Shown: positions 22,572-29,907 of the stretch, piece by piece | Numbering within the stretch: position 1 is the first letter of the stretch | How the letters are laid out: the number at the start of each line of letters is the position of its first letter | Source: SLRI01 sp964576715 | Lineage (GTDB): Bacteria; Pseudomonadota; Alphaproteobacteria; Geminicoccales; Geminicoccaceae | Assembly (NCBI GenBank): GCA_964576715.1 | Contig: CAZNWE010000039.1 | Location: 1 to 38,642, forward strand | Reading direction: 5' to 3' | DNA length: 38,642 bases | Notes under the pieces: model-generated | The model's database searches: none | What the model was told of the DNA's origin: nothing | What the model saw: the letters and a program-made list of their open reading frames with translations, nothing else | Made by a program: the position numbers and the translations under genes

Positions 22572-24425
22572 TCAGTTGTCATCGAGAGCCCGGCACAGGG
22601 GTTCCAGATGGCGTCGATAGTGCTGCCAACGGTTGATCGAGCTCTGGTAGATCGGCTCGCGTGCCTGCCAGAGGCTCGCCGTGCGGATCGGCCGCGAGGC
22701 GGCAGCCGCAGTCAGGCGGCCGGCTGGCTGGTCGAGGCCGGCAAAGGCGACGAGACGTCGGGCTTCGCCTTGCGGATCGGCGACCAGCGCCTCGTAGCGC
22801 AGCTCGAGGATCGGGTTGGGCAGCACCGTCCGCCAATGCCGCATCAGCCGCTCGTGCAGGCGATAGACCAGCCCCAGCGAGGCCAGGTCGTAGCTGAAGC
22901 GCTGACCTTCGGCGAAGCTCTGGAAATAGCAGGAGAGGCAGGTGTCGAGCGGGTCGCGCCGGCACCAGATCACCCGGGCCAGGGGGGCGATACGGGCGAG
23001 CAGGCCGAGGCGGAGATAGTTGCCCGGCAGCTTGTCGACGACCCGGCGCGCCGCCGGGGCGGTGGCGGCGAGGCGGCGGACATAGCGTTCGCCGAGCTCG
23101 CCCGTCTGATCGGCCCCGAGCGCGGCGATCGCGTCGGCCAGCGTGCCGTCCGGGGCCAGCGTCGTGACCAGCCGGCACATTGCCCTGAGGTCGTCGCACT
23201 CGCCGGCACCGTGCACCGCGTCGTGCCCGGCGAGCAGCTGTTCGACCAGGGTGGTGCCGGAGCGCGGCATGCCGACCACGAGCAGCGGCAGCTCGCTCGC
23301 CAGACCGGTCGGGCCGGCCTTGGCGAAGAACCGGTGATCCAGCCGCTCGATCAAGGCGTCGACCAGTCCGCGGTGCGCCGCCGGGTCGAACGGTGCCGCC
23401 CGATGGCGCAGTGCGTTGGCCGCGGCCAGGGCCGGAAACGCGCGGTCGTGCTCGCCTAGCCGGTCGAGACGACGGGCGAGTGCGAAGCCGAGCTGTGCCC
23501 GGTCGTCGTCGCCGAGATCATCGCGGCCGAGCAGCTGCTCGAGCTCGAGCACCGCCGCCGGGTCGCGCCTCGCATCGTCGAGCAGGGCCAGGTGGTAGTG
23601 TGCCGTGCCGAGCGTCGGGCGGACGGCGACGGCGTTCAGCAACGCCTCACGCGCCCCGGCGCGATCGCCCTCGACGGCCCGGACGATGCCGAGATTGAGC
23701 GGTGCCACGGCGAGCTTCGGGTCGACCCGGGCGGCCCGGACGTAGAGCTCCTTGGCGGCTGCGAGATGGCCGTCCGCTTCGAGACAGTTGCCGAGATTGA
23801 CGAGCGCCCGGGCATGGTTCGGGTCGAGTTCGAGCGCCTGGCGGTAGCAGGCGGCGGCATCGCGCCACAGCGACCGGCGGCGCAGGCGCTCGCCGCCCTG
23901 GAATGCCGCCTCGGCGCAGGCCGAGCGCAAGAGTGCGGTGACGGCGGTGTCGGCTGGGACGAGCTCGCGCGCCCGTTCGAGCGCCTCGACCGCCGCGTCG
24001 ATCCGCTCGACGGCCAGCAGGGCGCTGCCGAGCCCGACCCAGATATCGGCGATCCCGGGGGCACGGGCAGCAGCCGCCCGGTAGTGCGGCAGCGCCTCGT
24101 GGTACTCGCCGGCGGCCCTGAGCGCCTCGGCCAGATGGTAGCGCCGCTGCGCCGCGTTCGGGTCGAGTGCGACGGCCCGGGCGAGACAGGCGCGGGCGGC
24201 GGCCGGGCGGCCCAGATGCTGCTCGAGCACGCCGAGCCAGTGCAGGGCGTCGCCGTCGTCGCCGAGCTCGCTCACCAGCATGCGATAGAGCCGGCGGGCG
24301 CGCACCACGCGACCGGACTCGCGGGCGATGCGGGCCGCCTGGCGCAGCCGCCGCACCGCCGCCGCCCGACGGACACCAACCGCAGTGCGGTCGAGATCCG
24401 TCGAGCTCACCGAGAGCGCCGCCAT
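22572..24425 (-). CDS. TPR-repeat sulfotransferase
   Basis: A 617-residue protein in two parts. Residues ~40-340 hold about eight tetratricopeptide-type helix pairs (for example DAACYRQALELDPNHARALVNLG split over two helices). From ~365 a sulfotransferase domain begins, with the PAPS 5'-phosphosulfate loop VVGMPRSGTTLVEQLLAGHD, the Arg/Ser region VIWCRRDPLDTCLSCYF for the 3'-phosphate, and a C-terminal LRYEALVADPQGEARRL. Related TPR-sulfotransferases resemble tyrosylprotein sulfotransferases, but bacterial targets are mostly unknown. The reading frame continues upstream into the porin gene; the ATG at 24425 overlaps the porin stop (TGATG) and is chosen. This tight coupling to a porin is unusual. 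Confidence 0.88.
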   Translation of the reverse strand: MAALSVSSTDLDRTAVGVRRAAAVRRLRQAARIARESGRVVRARRLYRMLVSELGDDGDALHWLGVLEQHLGRPAAARACLARAVALDPNAAQRRYHLAEALRAAGEYHEALPHYRAAAARAPGIADIWVGLGSALLAVERIDAAVEALERARELVPADTAVTALLRSACAEAAFQGGERLRRRSLWRDAAACYRQALELDPNHARALVNLGNCLEADGHLAAAKELYVRAARVDPKLAVAPLNLGIVRAVEGDRAGAREALLNAVAVRPTLGTAHYHLALLDDARRDPAAVLELEQLLGRDDLGDDDRAQLGFALARRLDRLGEHDRAFPALAAANALRHRAAPFDPAAHRGLVDALIERLDHRFFAKAGPTGLASELPLLVVGMPRSGTTLVEQLLAGHDAVHGAGECDDLRAMCRLVTTLAPDGTLADAIAALGADQTGELGERYVRRLAATAPAARRVVDKLPGNYLRLGLLARIAPLARVIWCRRDPLDTCLSCYFQSFAEGQRFSYDLASLGLVYRLHERLMRHWRTVLPNPILELRYEALVADPQGEARRLVAFAGLDQPAGRLTAAAASRPIRTASLWQAREPIYQSSINRWQHYRRHLEPLCRALDDN

Positions 24426-25771
24426 CAGAAATTGAACTGCGCTGCGAACTGCACGCGTTGCGCCGTGTTGTCGAGGCCGCCATCTTCGAACGCCCGCCGG
24501 CCGAACATGTACTCCAACCCGAAACTGAGCTTGGGATCGGGTTGCCATATCAGGTTGAGGTGGACGGTGTCGATCGCCTCGGTTTCGGTGTCGAAGAAGG
24601 TATCGAGCACCTGGTAGTGACCGTAGGTCAGGTTGGAGCGCCATTTGGCGTTCCAGTTGTGGGTGTAGCCAGCCGCCAGGCCCCAGGATTTGATGGCGTC
24701 GAGATTACCGTTGTTCTTGACCACGGCGTCCTGGTTGAAGCCATTGATGATGTAGCGGCCGACCCCGTCGCCATAGGTGACATTGAGCTGCAGGTTGTCC
24801 TCGCCTATGGTCGGGACGATGGCCGAAGCGGTCAAACCCCAGCCGAACACCCTCTCGCTGGAGCCCGCATCGTCGGTTTCCAGGAGCCGGGCCACGCCGG
24901 CCAGCCGACCATACCAGCCCTCGTTGTCGTAGCTGACGGCGGCAACGAAATCCGGCAGCTTGTCGATGCCGAACTGGAGATCGCCGCCATCGGTGCCCAC
25001 CGTTTGGCCATCCTCGGTCTGGGCGCTCAGCTCCGAGTTCTCGATCGACCCGGCGATCGTCCAGGCGTCGTCGACCTCGTAGGTGTAGCGGAGCTGGCCC
25101 TGGCGGATGAACGGAATGCCGGCCGGGCCGAAGAAGTCGACGGTCTCGGGATAGCTCTTGAGCGGCATGAACAGCGTCCAGGTCTGCCCGGCGAGCACCG
25201 GGCCGATCTCGCCAAAGGCGTGGCGCAGTCGGAAGGTGCTCGAGTTGGAGAAGGTCTCATTGCCGCCCTGACCGAAGAAGTCGCCCTCGATGAACAGCTT
25301 GACCTCACCGAGTTCGGTGGGCGTCCAACTGGTGAAATTGAGCCGCGACTGCTTGGCGTGGGCGCGGAAGTTGCCCTCCTTGCGGGCGGCGTCGCTGCCT
25401 TCGGCCGGAATCGTACTGGCAGCGAAGCTGTCGCCGAGATCGGCATTGACGTCGTAGATGAAGTCGGCCTTGACGTAGCCGCCGATGGCGACCGAGGTGT
25501 CGGTGCCCGGCAGCTTGAAGGAGCCCGGGTGGTCGCCGCGCGTGACCGTCACCTCGAGGTCTTCCTCGCGCATCCGCTCGATCCGCTCTATCTGCTCGCG
25601 TGCCGACCAGCTGTCGTCTTCCATTCGCTGGAAGCGTTCCTTGAGCGCCTCGATCTCCTGCTGCTGCTGCTCGATGATCCGCCGCAGCTCGGCCTCGTCG
25701 GCATAGGCCGTGCGGACAGTGCTGGCGGTCAACACCAAGGTTATGGCGGTGGTTGCGAGGAGCTTTTTCAT
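24425..25771 (-). CDS. DcaP-like trimeric outer-membrane porin
   Basis: A 448-residue outer-membrane protein. A signal peptide (MKKLLATTAITLVLTASTVRTAYA) is followed by a coiled-coil segment rich in Glu and Gln (EAELRRIIEQQQQEIEALKE, about residues 26-65). A beta-barrel then begins at FKLPGTDTSVAIGGYVKADF and ends in Phe (AAQFNF), as needed for BAM-assisted insertion. The N-terminal coiled coil plus this barrel type matches the DcaP-like porins that pass dicarboxylates and other small anionic solutes. The ATG has GGGAG eight bases upstream. Its stop overlaps the sulfotransferase start by one base. No clear promoter was identified; two GC hairpins lie upstream at 25852-25907. Confidence 0.88.
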   Translation of the reverse strand: MKKLLATTAITLVLTASTVRTAYADEAELRRIIEQQQQEIEALKERFQRMEDDSWSAREQIERIERMREEDLEVTVTRGDHPGSFKLPGTDTSVAIGGYVKADFIYDVNADLGDSFAASTIPAEGSDAARKEGNFRAHAKQSRLNFTSWTPTELGEVKLFIEGDFFGQGGNETFSNSSTFRLRHAFGEIGPVLAGQTWTLFMPLKSYPETVDFFGPAGIPFIRQGQLRYTYEVDDAWTIAGSIENSELSAQTEDGQTVGTDGGDLQFGIDKLPDFVAAVSYDNEGWYGRLAGVARLLETDDAGSSERVFGWGLTASAIVPTIGEDNLQLNVTYGDGVGRYIINGFNQDAVVKNNGNLDAIKSWGLAAGYTHNWNAKWRSNLTYGHYQVLDTFFDTETEAIDTVHLNLIWQPDPKLSFGLEYMFGRRAFEDGGLDNTAQRVQFAAQFNF

Positions 25772-25842
25772 CTTGCTTACTCCCGAGACACAGCGCGGCC
25801 TTCAACCGGCAAACGAGTGCCGGAGGATGGGTCGCTGATAGT

Positions 25843-25910
25843 GGCGAGGAGGCCGGGCGCGCCGCCCGGCGGGGCTGAAGGCGAGAAGGCCGGGCGCGCC
25901 GCCCGGCGGG
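25843..25910. repeat. Two tandem copies of a 31-bp GC-rich hairpin repeat
   Basis: Copies at 25843-25873 and 25880-25910 differ at one position (25849 against 25886) and recur with a 37-bp period. Each holds a perfect hairpin with 8-bp arms, GCCGGGCG and CGCCCGGC, around a 3-base loop (25852-25870 and 25889-25907). The second copy abuts the stop of a possible 42-codon gene. They lie between it and the porin, where they could attenuate transcription or stabilise the mRNA end. Confidence 0.85.
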
Positions 25911-26039
25911 TCAGATCACGAAGAGCAGCGCGAGCAGGATCAGGCAGAGCGCGCTCATCGATCCGGCTGCGGGCAGCAGCGCTTCGAGCGGCGGCGGGCC
26001 ACCGTCGTGCCGTTGCGGTGTGGCGGTAAGGGATTGCAT
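25911..26039 (-). CDS. Possible 42-residue single-span membrane peptide
   Basis: A short open frame with a plausible ribosome site (AGGGGAG, nine bases before the ATG at 26039). The first ~25 residues are polar and Pro-rich (RHDGGPPPLEALL), and the C-terminal 16 are a hydrophobic helix ending MSALCLILLALLFVI, so it would be a tail-anchored or single-span membrane peptide. It matches no family known to me. It is on the porin strand, 139 bases upstream of the porin start, with two hairpins between them. Support is only the ribosome site and the hydrophobic tail; it may be a leader peptide or a chance frame. Confidence 0.4.
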   Translation of the reverse strand: MQSLTATPQRHDGGPPPLEALLPAAGSMSALCLILLALLFVI

Positions 26040-26496
26040 GGCTGTTGACTCCCCTGATCGATGCCCGGGCCATGCCGTGTCGACCCGGGCGTCCCTTGGC
26101 CCCGCTGGCGCACGCTCGGCGTGGCTGTTCGGGGTTCGCAGAGCTTGCCCCGGATCCGCGATCTACCCGTGTATCGCCGGATACAGCTGACGCGGCTGTG
26201 ATTTGACGTGAGCGCTCGGGAGCCTCGCGGGTGACAACCCCGGGTGGCTAGCCGGCTGCTGAAAAGGTCTCGACGACCGCGATGCGCAGCAACCATGGCC
26301 GGCGGCGAGGCGGCGTGAGGAACAGCAGAGCGGCGTCGGGAAGCCGAGCGTCAGACGAGGCCCGCCGTCGCATCGCCTGGCGACGAGGCGCTATTCGGCG
26401 CAGCGCGTCGCCCCGATCTCGAAACCCGGGCGCCAGGCTCCTGCCCGGCGCCCTACAGTGCCGCGGCGCCGCCGTCGCGTGTTGTCCAGCAGCCGG
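26040..26496. other. Intergenic stretch of 457 bases
   Basis: No convincing gene on either strand. It holds a 16-bp palindrome (26170-26185), a 14-bp inverted repeat pair that starts at 26248 and ends in the downstream gene, and otherwise GC-rich sequence open by composition. It lies downstream of the CRP-like gene and upstream of the porin/sulfotransferase genes. Confidence 0.6.
26170..26185. promoter_or_regulatory. Palindromic operator-like sequence TGTATC-N4-GATACA
   Basis: Perfect 6-base arms around GCCG in locally AT-richer sequence, 131 bases before the start of the possible small membrane peptide and about 400 bases before the porin. It resembles dimer-binding operators in general; no regulator family can be assigned. 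Confidence 0.35.
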
Positions 26497-26500
26497 CTAG
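26248..26500. repeat. 14-bp inverted repeat flanking a 225-bp segment
   Basis: CTAGCCGGCTGCTG at 26248-26261 and its exact reverse complement at 26487-26500 enclose 225 bases. The right copy includes the stop codon of the CRP-like gene. No target-site duplication is visible and the enclosed DNA encodes nothing recognisable. It may be a small non-autonomous element or its remnant, or simply a chance pair. Confidence 0.45.
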
Positions 26501-27216
26501 AGCCGCTGGCCCTCGGCGAGCTGCTTGAGCCGACCGGGTTCGAGGATGGTCAGCCGGCTGCCGAGGCGGCGGGTGACCCCGGCGTGCTGCATCTGGCCGA
26601 GCAACCGGGCCACCGTCTCGCGGGTGGCCCCGGTGACGCTGGCGAGCTGCTCCTGGGTCGGCAGCGGATCGACCAGGAGCGGCTGGTCGTGGTCGTCCGT
26701 CGCGCCGTTGGCACCGCGCGCCCGGCGCAACAGCTCGCGGGCAAGGCGCTCCGCGGCCCCGAGCGTGCTGAGCTCGGTGATCCTGAGATCGGCGATGCGG
26801 ATGACCCGTGCCAGACTGCGCAACAGGGCGACAGCGATGCACGGGTGCCAGTACAAGAGCTGGTTGAAGCTGCGCGGCGGCAGTACTGCGATCCGGCAAT
26901 CGGTGATCGCCACGACATCGGCCGCGCGCGGACCGCCATCGAGCGCGGCGAGCTCGCCGACATGCCCGCCGGCATCGATCTCGGCAAAGCTCACCTGCCG
27001 GCCGCTCGCTGCCCGGCCGATGACCCGCACCCGGCCGTCGAGCACGAACAGCACGTCCTGTACGTCGCGGTCCTCGCTGATCACCTGCTCACCGGCGCGA
27101 ACCCGGGCGAAGCGGCAATGTCGCGCCAGCTGCGACCTTTCCTCCGGCTCGAGACAGTCGAGGATGCCGACGTCCGCCAGAGGATCGAGCGTGCGATCGA
27201 TCACGATATCCGACAT
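26497..27216 (-). CDS. CRP/FNR-family transcriptional regulator (cyclic-nucleotide-binding type)
   Basis: A 239-residue regulator. The N-terminal beta-roll ends in GGHVGELAALDGGPRAADVVA, very close to the phosphate-binding cassette of cAMP/cGMP-binding proteins (Gly-Glu ... Pro-Arg-Ala-Ala). After a long dimer helix the winged helix-turn-helix reads LPTQEQLASVTGATRETVARLLGQM, with RETVAR as recognition helix, between the CRP form RETVGR and FNR forms with Ser. It lacks the clustered N-terminal Cys of FNR, so it should not sense oxygen through an Fe-S cluster. The ATG at 27216 has GGAGAC close upstream; a longer in-frame start is untypical. It stands alone, 142 bases from the transporter operon. 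Confidence 0.88.
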   Translation of the reverse strand: MSDIVIDRTLDPLADVGILDCLEPEERSQLARHCRFARVRAGEQVISEDRDVQDVLFVLDGRVRVIGRAASGRQVSFAEIDAGGHVGELAALDGGPRAADVVAITDCRIAVLPPRSFNQLLYWHPCIAVALLRSLARVIRIADLRITELSTLGAAERLARELLRRARGANGATDDHDQPLLVDPLPTQEQLASVTGATRETVARLLGQMQHAGVTRRLGSRLTILEPGRLKQLAEGQRL

Positions 27217-27358
27217 TCTTTGTCTCCTCGCAGGCTTTCCGAGCGGGCTCCCTGGATTGCCAAGAGTAGTCGGAACGTCACGGCAACGGCAGCCCACGAG
27301 CACGCGATCTCAGCGAGACGTGATCGCCCGTGCGTTGCTCGTGAGGGCGCCTCGTCGC

Positions 27359-28156
27359 CTAGCCGCGCCCTGTCTGCTCGTCGAAGTCATTCACGAACTG
27401 GTCGACCACGGCCCGGTCGTAGCCCTGGCTCGCGAGGTAGAGCTGGCGGCTGTAGGGGTGCTCGAGGGTGCCGGTGGCGAGGTCGTCGCTGGCCGCGGTC
27501 TCGACGATCCGGCCGCGGCGCATGATCGCGAGCCGATCGCAAATGTGGGCGACGACGCCGAGGTCGTGGCTGACGAACAGATAGGTCAGGCCGCGGCGGC
27601 GGCGCAGCTCGTTCAAGAGGTTGAGGATCTCGGCCTGGATCGAGACGTCGAGGGCCGAGGTCGGCTCGTCCAACAGCAGAAGGTCGGGCTCGAGGATCAG
27701 CGCCCGGGCGATGGCCACCCGCTGGCGCTGGCCGCCGGAAAGCTGGTGCGGGAAGCGGTAGCGGAACTCGGGGCCGAGGCGGACCTCGTCCAGCACCTGG
27801 CCGATCCGCGCATCCGCCCGGTCGAGCCGGTGGATGGCGAGCGGCTCGCGCAACGTCGCATCGACCGTGCGCCGCGGGTGGAGCGAGCCGAACGGGTCCT
27901 GAAAAACCATCTGCACGCGCTTGAAGAAGGCGAGCGGCGGTTTCTTGGCCAGGGGCACGCCGGCGACGCGGATCGACCCTTGCCAGTCGGGATTGAGGCC
28001 CGAGACGGCCCGCAGGATCGTCGACTTGCCCGATCCGCTCTCGCCGACGAGCCCGAAGGCCGACCTTTCGGGAACCGCGAAGCTGACCCGCTCGACGGCA
28101 TCGACCCGCGCCCGGCCCTTGCTGAAGAAGACCGAGAGATCCTCGATCTCGATCAA
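27359..28156 (-). CDS. Peptide/nickel-type ABC transporter ATP-binding protein (DppF/OppF-like)
   Basis: A 265-residue ABC ATPase with Walker A GESGSGKSTI, signature LSGGQRQR, Walker B LLLLDEPTSALD and H-loop VSHDLG. The C-terminus is shorter than in most OppF proteins and lacks the usual PxHPY-to-Cys cluster tail, although EHPYSRQL remains. The start appears to be a TTG at 28156: it overlaps the stop of the preceding ATPase gene (TTGA), the family match begins exactly there, and no ATG or GTG is available nearby. It is the last gene of a five-gene importer operon and pairs with the DppD-like ATPase as a heterodimer. Confidence 0.88.
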   Translation of the reverse strand: MIEIEDLSVFFSKGRARVDAVERVSFAVPERSAFGLVGESGSGKSTILRAVSGLNPDWQGSIRVAGVPLAKKPPLAFFKRVQMVFQDPFGSLHPRRTVDATLREPLAIHRLDRADARIGQVLDEVRLGPEFRYRFPHQLSGGQRQRVAIARALILEPDLLLLDEPTSALDVSIQAEILNLLNELRRRRGLTYLFVSHDLGVVAHICDRLAIMRRGRIVETAASDDLATGTLEHPYSRQLYLASQGYDRAVVDQFVNDFDEQTGRG

Positions 28157-28998
28157 CGTGCATCCAGCCAAGTGGGGTCCCGCCGCATCACCGGCAGGGG
28201 CGCTCCCCGGTTGTCGACCCGGGGCAGGCAGGCGAGCAGCCCTCGCGTATAGGGATGCTGCGCCTCGTTCAGCCGCTTCGCATCCAGGCACTCGACCACC
28301 TGCCCTGCATACAGCACCAGCACCCGGTCGCAGAACGTGGCGACCAGCTCGAGGTCGTGGCTGATGAAGACGAGGCCCATGCCGCGCGCCTCGACCAGCC
28401 GGTCCATGATCGCCAGGACCTGGAGCTGCACGGTCACGTCGAGTGCGGAGGTCGGCTCGTCGGCGATCAGCACGTCGGGGTCGGGGATCAGCATCATGGC
28501 GATCATCGCCCGCTGGCCCATGCCGCCCGAGAGCTCGTGCGGGTAGGCCGTGAAGACCCGCTCGGGATCGTCGATACGCACCGCCTCGAGCATGGCGATC
28601 GCGGCGTCGCGCGCCGCCTGGCGACCGAGCCCCTTTTTCAGCCGCGCCGTCTCGACCAGCTGGGCCCCCACCGTCATCACCGGGTTCAAGGAGTATTTCG
28701 GGTCCTGCATGATCATCGAGATGCGCGAGCCGCGCATTGCCCGCCAGGTCCGAAGGCTCGCCCGGCCGAGGTCGATGCCATCGAACCGCAGGGTATCGGC
28801 GGTGACCTCGGCACCCGCCGTGAGACCCAGGATCGCGCGGCCGGTCTGCGACTTGCCCGAGCCCGATTCGCCGACGATGCCGAGCTTCTCGCGACCAAGT
28901 GTGAACGAGACGCCGCGCACTGCATGCACCGGCCCCTTGGCCGTCCGGTAGGTAACCCGCAGGTCCTCGACCTCGAGCAACGGCCGCTTGCCGTTCAT
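28153..28998 (-). CDS. Peptide/nickel-type ABC transporter ATP-binding protein (DppD/OppD-like)
   Basis: A 281-residue ABC ATPase. Walker A is GESGSGKSQTG, the Q-loop region MIMQDPKYSLNPVMTV, the signature LSGGMGQRAMIAM, Walker B VLIADEPTSALD and the H-loop ISHDLEL. The signature and the C-terminal HPYTRGLLACLPRVDNRG block, a DppD/OppD trait with one Cys kept, mark it as the D-type partner. The ATG overlaps the DppC-like stop by four bases (ATGA), and its own stop overlaps the TTG of the next gene. The continuous frame that extends upstream of 28998 runs antiparallel to real coding of the permease and is not used. Confidence 0.9.
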   Translation of the reverse strand: MNGKRPLLEVEDLRVTYRTAKGPVHAVRGVSFTLGREKLGIVGESGSGKSQTGRAILGLTAGAEVTADTLRFDGIDLGRASLRTWRAMRGSRISMIMQDPKYSLNPVMTVGAQLVETARLKKGLGRQAARDAAIAMLEAVRIDDPERVFTAYPHELSGGMGQRAMIAMMLIPDPDVLIADEPTSALDVTVQLQVLAIMDRLVEARGMGLVFISHDLELVATFCDRVLVLYAGQVVECLDAKRLNEAQHPYTRGLLACLPRVDNRGAPLPVMRRDPTWLDAR

Positions 28999-29897
28999 CG
29001 CTGCTGCCGCGGGTCGAGCACGTCGCGCAGGCCGTCGCCCAGGAGGTTGAAGCCGAGGCTGACGATGAAGATGGCAAGTCCCGGCATGGTCGCGACCCAC
29101 CACTGGTTGAGCAGGTACTGGCGGCCGGTCGAGATCATCGCCCCCCATTCGGGCAAGGGCGGCTGCGCACCGAGGCCGAGAAAGCCCAGGCCCGCCGCGG
29201 TCAGGATGATGCCGGCCATGTCCAGCGTCAGGCGGACGATCACCGAGGAGAGGCACATCGGCACGACGTGGCGGCCGATGATCCGGGCCGGGCCGGCCCC
29301 CTGGATGCGCGCGGCGGCGATGTAGTCGGCGTTCCTGATGGTCAGGGTCTCGGCCCGGGCCATCCGGGCATAAGGCGGCCAGGCGGTGATCGCGATCGCG
29401 ATGATCGCGTTCTCGATCCCCGGCCCGAGTGCGGCGACGAAGGCCAGGGCGAGGATCAGCCGGGGAAAGGCGAGGAAAATGTCGGTGATGCGCATCAGGA
29501 CGATGTCGACCCAGCCGCCGAGATAGCCCGCGATGGTGCCGACCGCGAGGCCCACCGGCCCGACGATGATGACGACCAGCCCGACGATGTAGAGGGTGAG
29601 CCTCGAGCCGTGGACGATGCGCGAATAGATGTCCCGGCCGAGCTCGTCCGTGCCCAGCCAATGCATCGCCGAGGGCGGCAGCAGGCGGTCGCTCAGCACC
29701 TGGGCGGTCGGCGAGTGGCTGGCGAGCCAGGGGGCGAAGGCGGCGACGAAGAGCAGCACCAGGACGATGCCGAGGCCGAGCATGGCGAGCCGGTTCCGGC
29801 TGAGCTGCAGCCAGCCCTGATAGGCCCGGCCGAGCTGCGCCTGGGTGGGCGAGCCTGGCGTGTCGGTGAGGAGCCAATCCCGCACCGCCATGCTCAT
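28995..29897 (-). CDS. Peptide/nickel-type ABC transporter permease (DppC/OppC-like)
   Basis: A 300-residue inner-membrane permease with an N-terminal cytoplasmic stretch, a first helix LAMLGLGIVLVLLFVAAFAP (about residues 37-56), the conserved HWLGTDELGRDIYSRI segment, and five further helices. The EAA-type coupling loop reads DYIAAARIQGAGPARIIGRH. This is the standard OppC/DppC layout with 6 transmembrane helices. The ATG at 29897 begins 10 bases after the DppB-like stop. It forms a heterodimeric channel with the DppB-like protein; substrates could be di/oligopeptides, nickel, glutathione or opine-like solutes. Confidence 0.92.
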   Translation of the reverse strand: MSMAVRDWLLTDTPGSPTQAQLGRAYQGWLQLSRNRLAMLGLGIVLVLLFVAAFAPWLASHSPTAQVLSDRLLPPSAMHWLGTDELGRDIYSRIVHGSRLTLYIVGLVVIIVGPVGLAVGTIAGYLGGWVDIVLMRITDIFLAFPRLILALAFVAALGPGIENAIIAIAITAWPPYARMARAETLTIRNADYIAAARIQGAGPARIIGRHVVPMCLSSVIVRLTLDMAGIILTAAGLGFLGLGAQPPLPEWGAMISTGRQYLLNQWWVATMPGLAIFIVSLGFNLLGDGLRDVLDPRQQR

Positions 29898-29907
29898 CGG
29901 GGTCTCA

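Noticed and set aside
26188..26215. A possible CRP site (TGTGATTTGACGTGA)
   Set aside because: Only direct GTGA elements are present; the TGTGA-N6-TCACA dyad is absent.
26497..27216. Assignment of the CRP-like protein as FNR, the regulator of the box at 16953
   Set aside because: It lacks the N-terminal Cys cluster of FNR and has a well-kept cyclic-nucleotide cassette.
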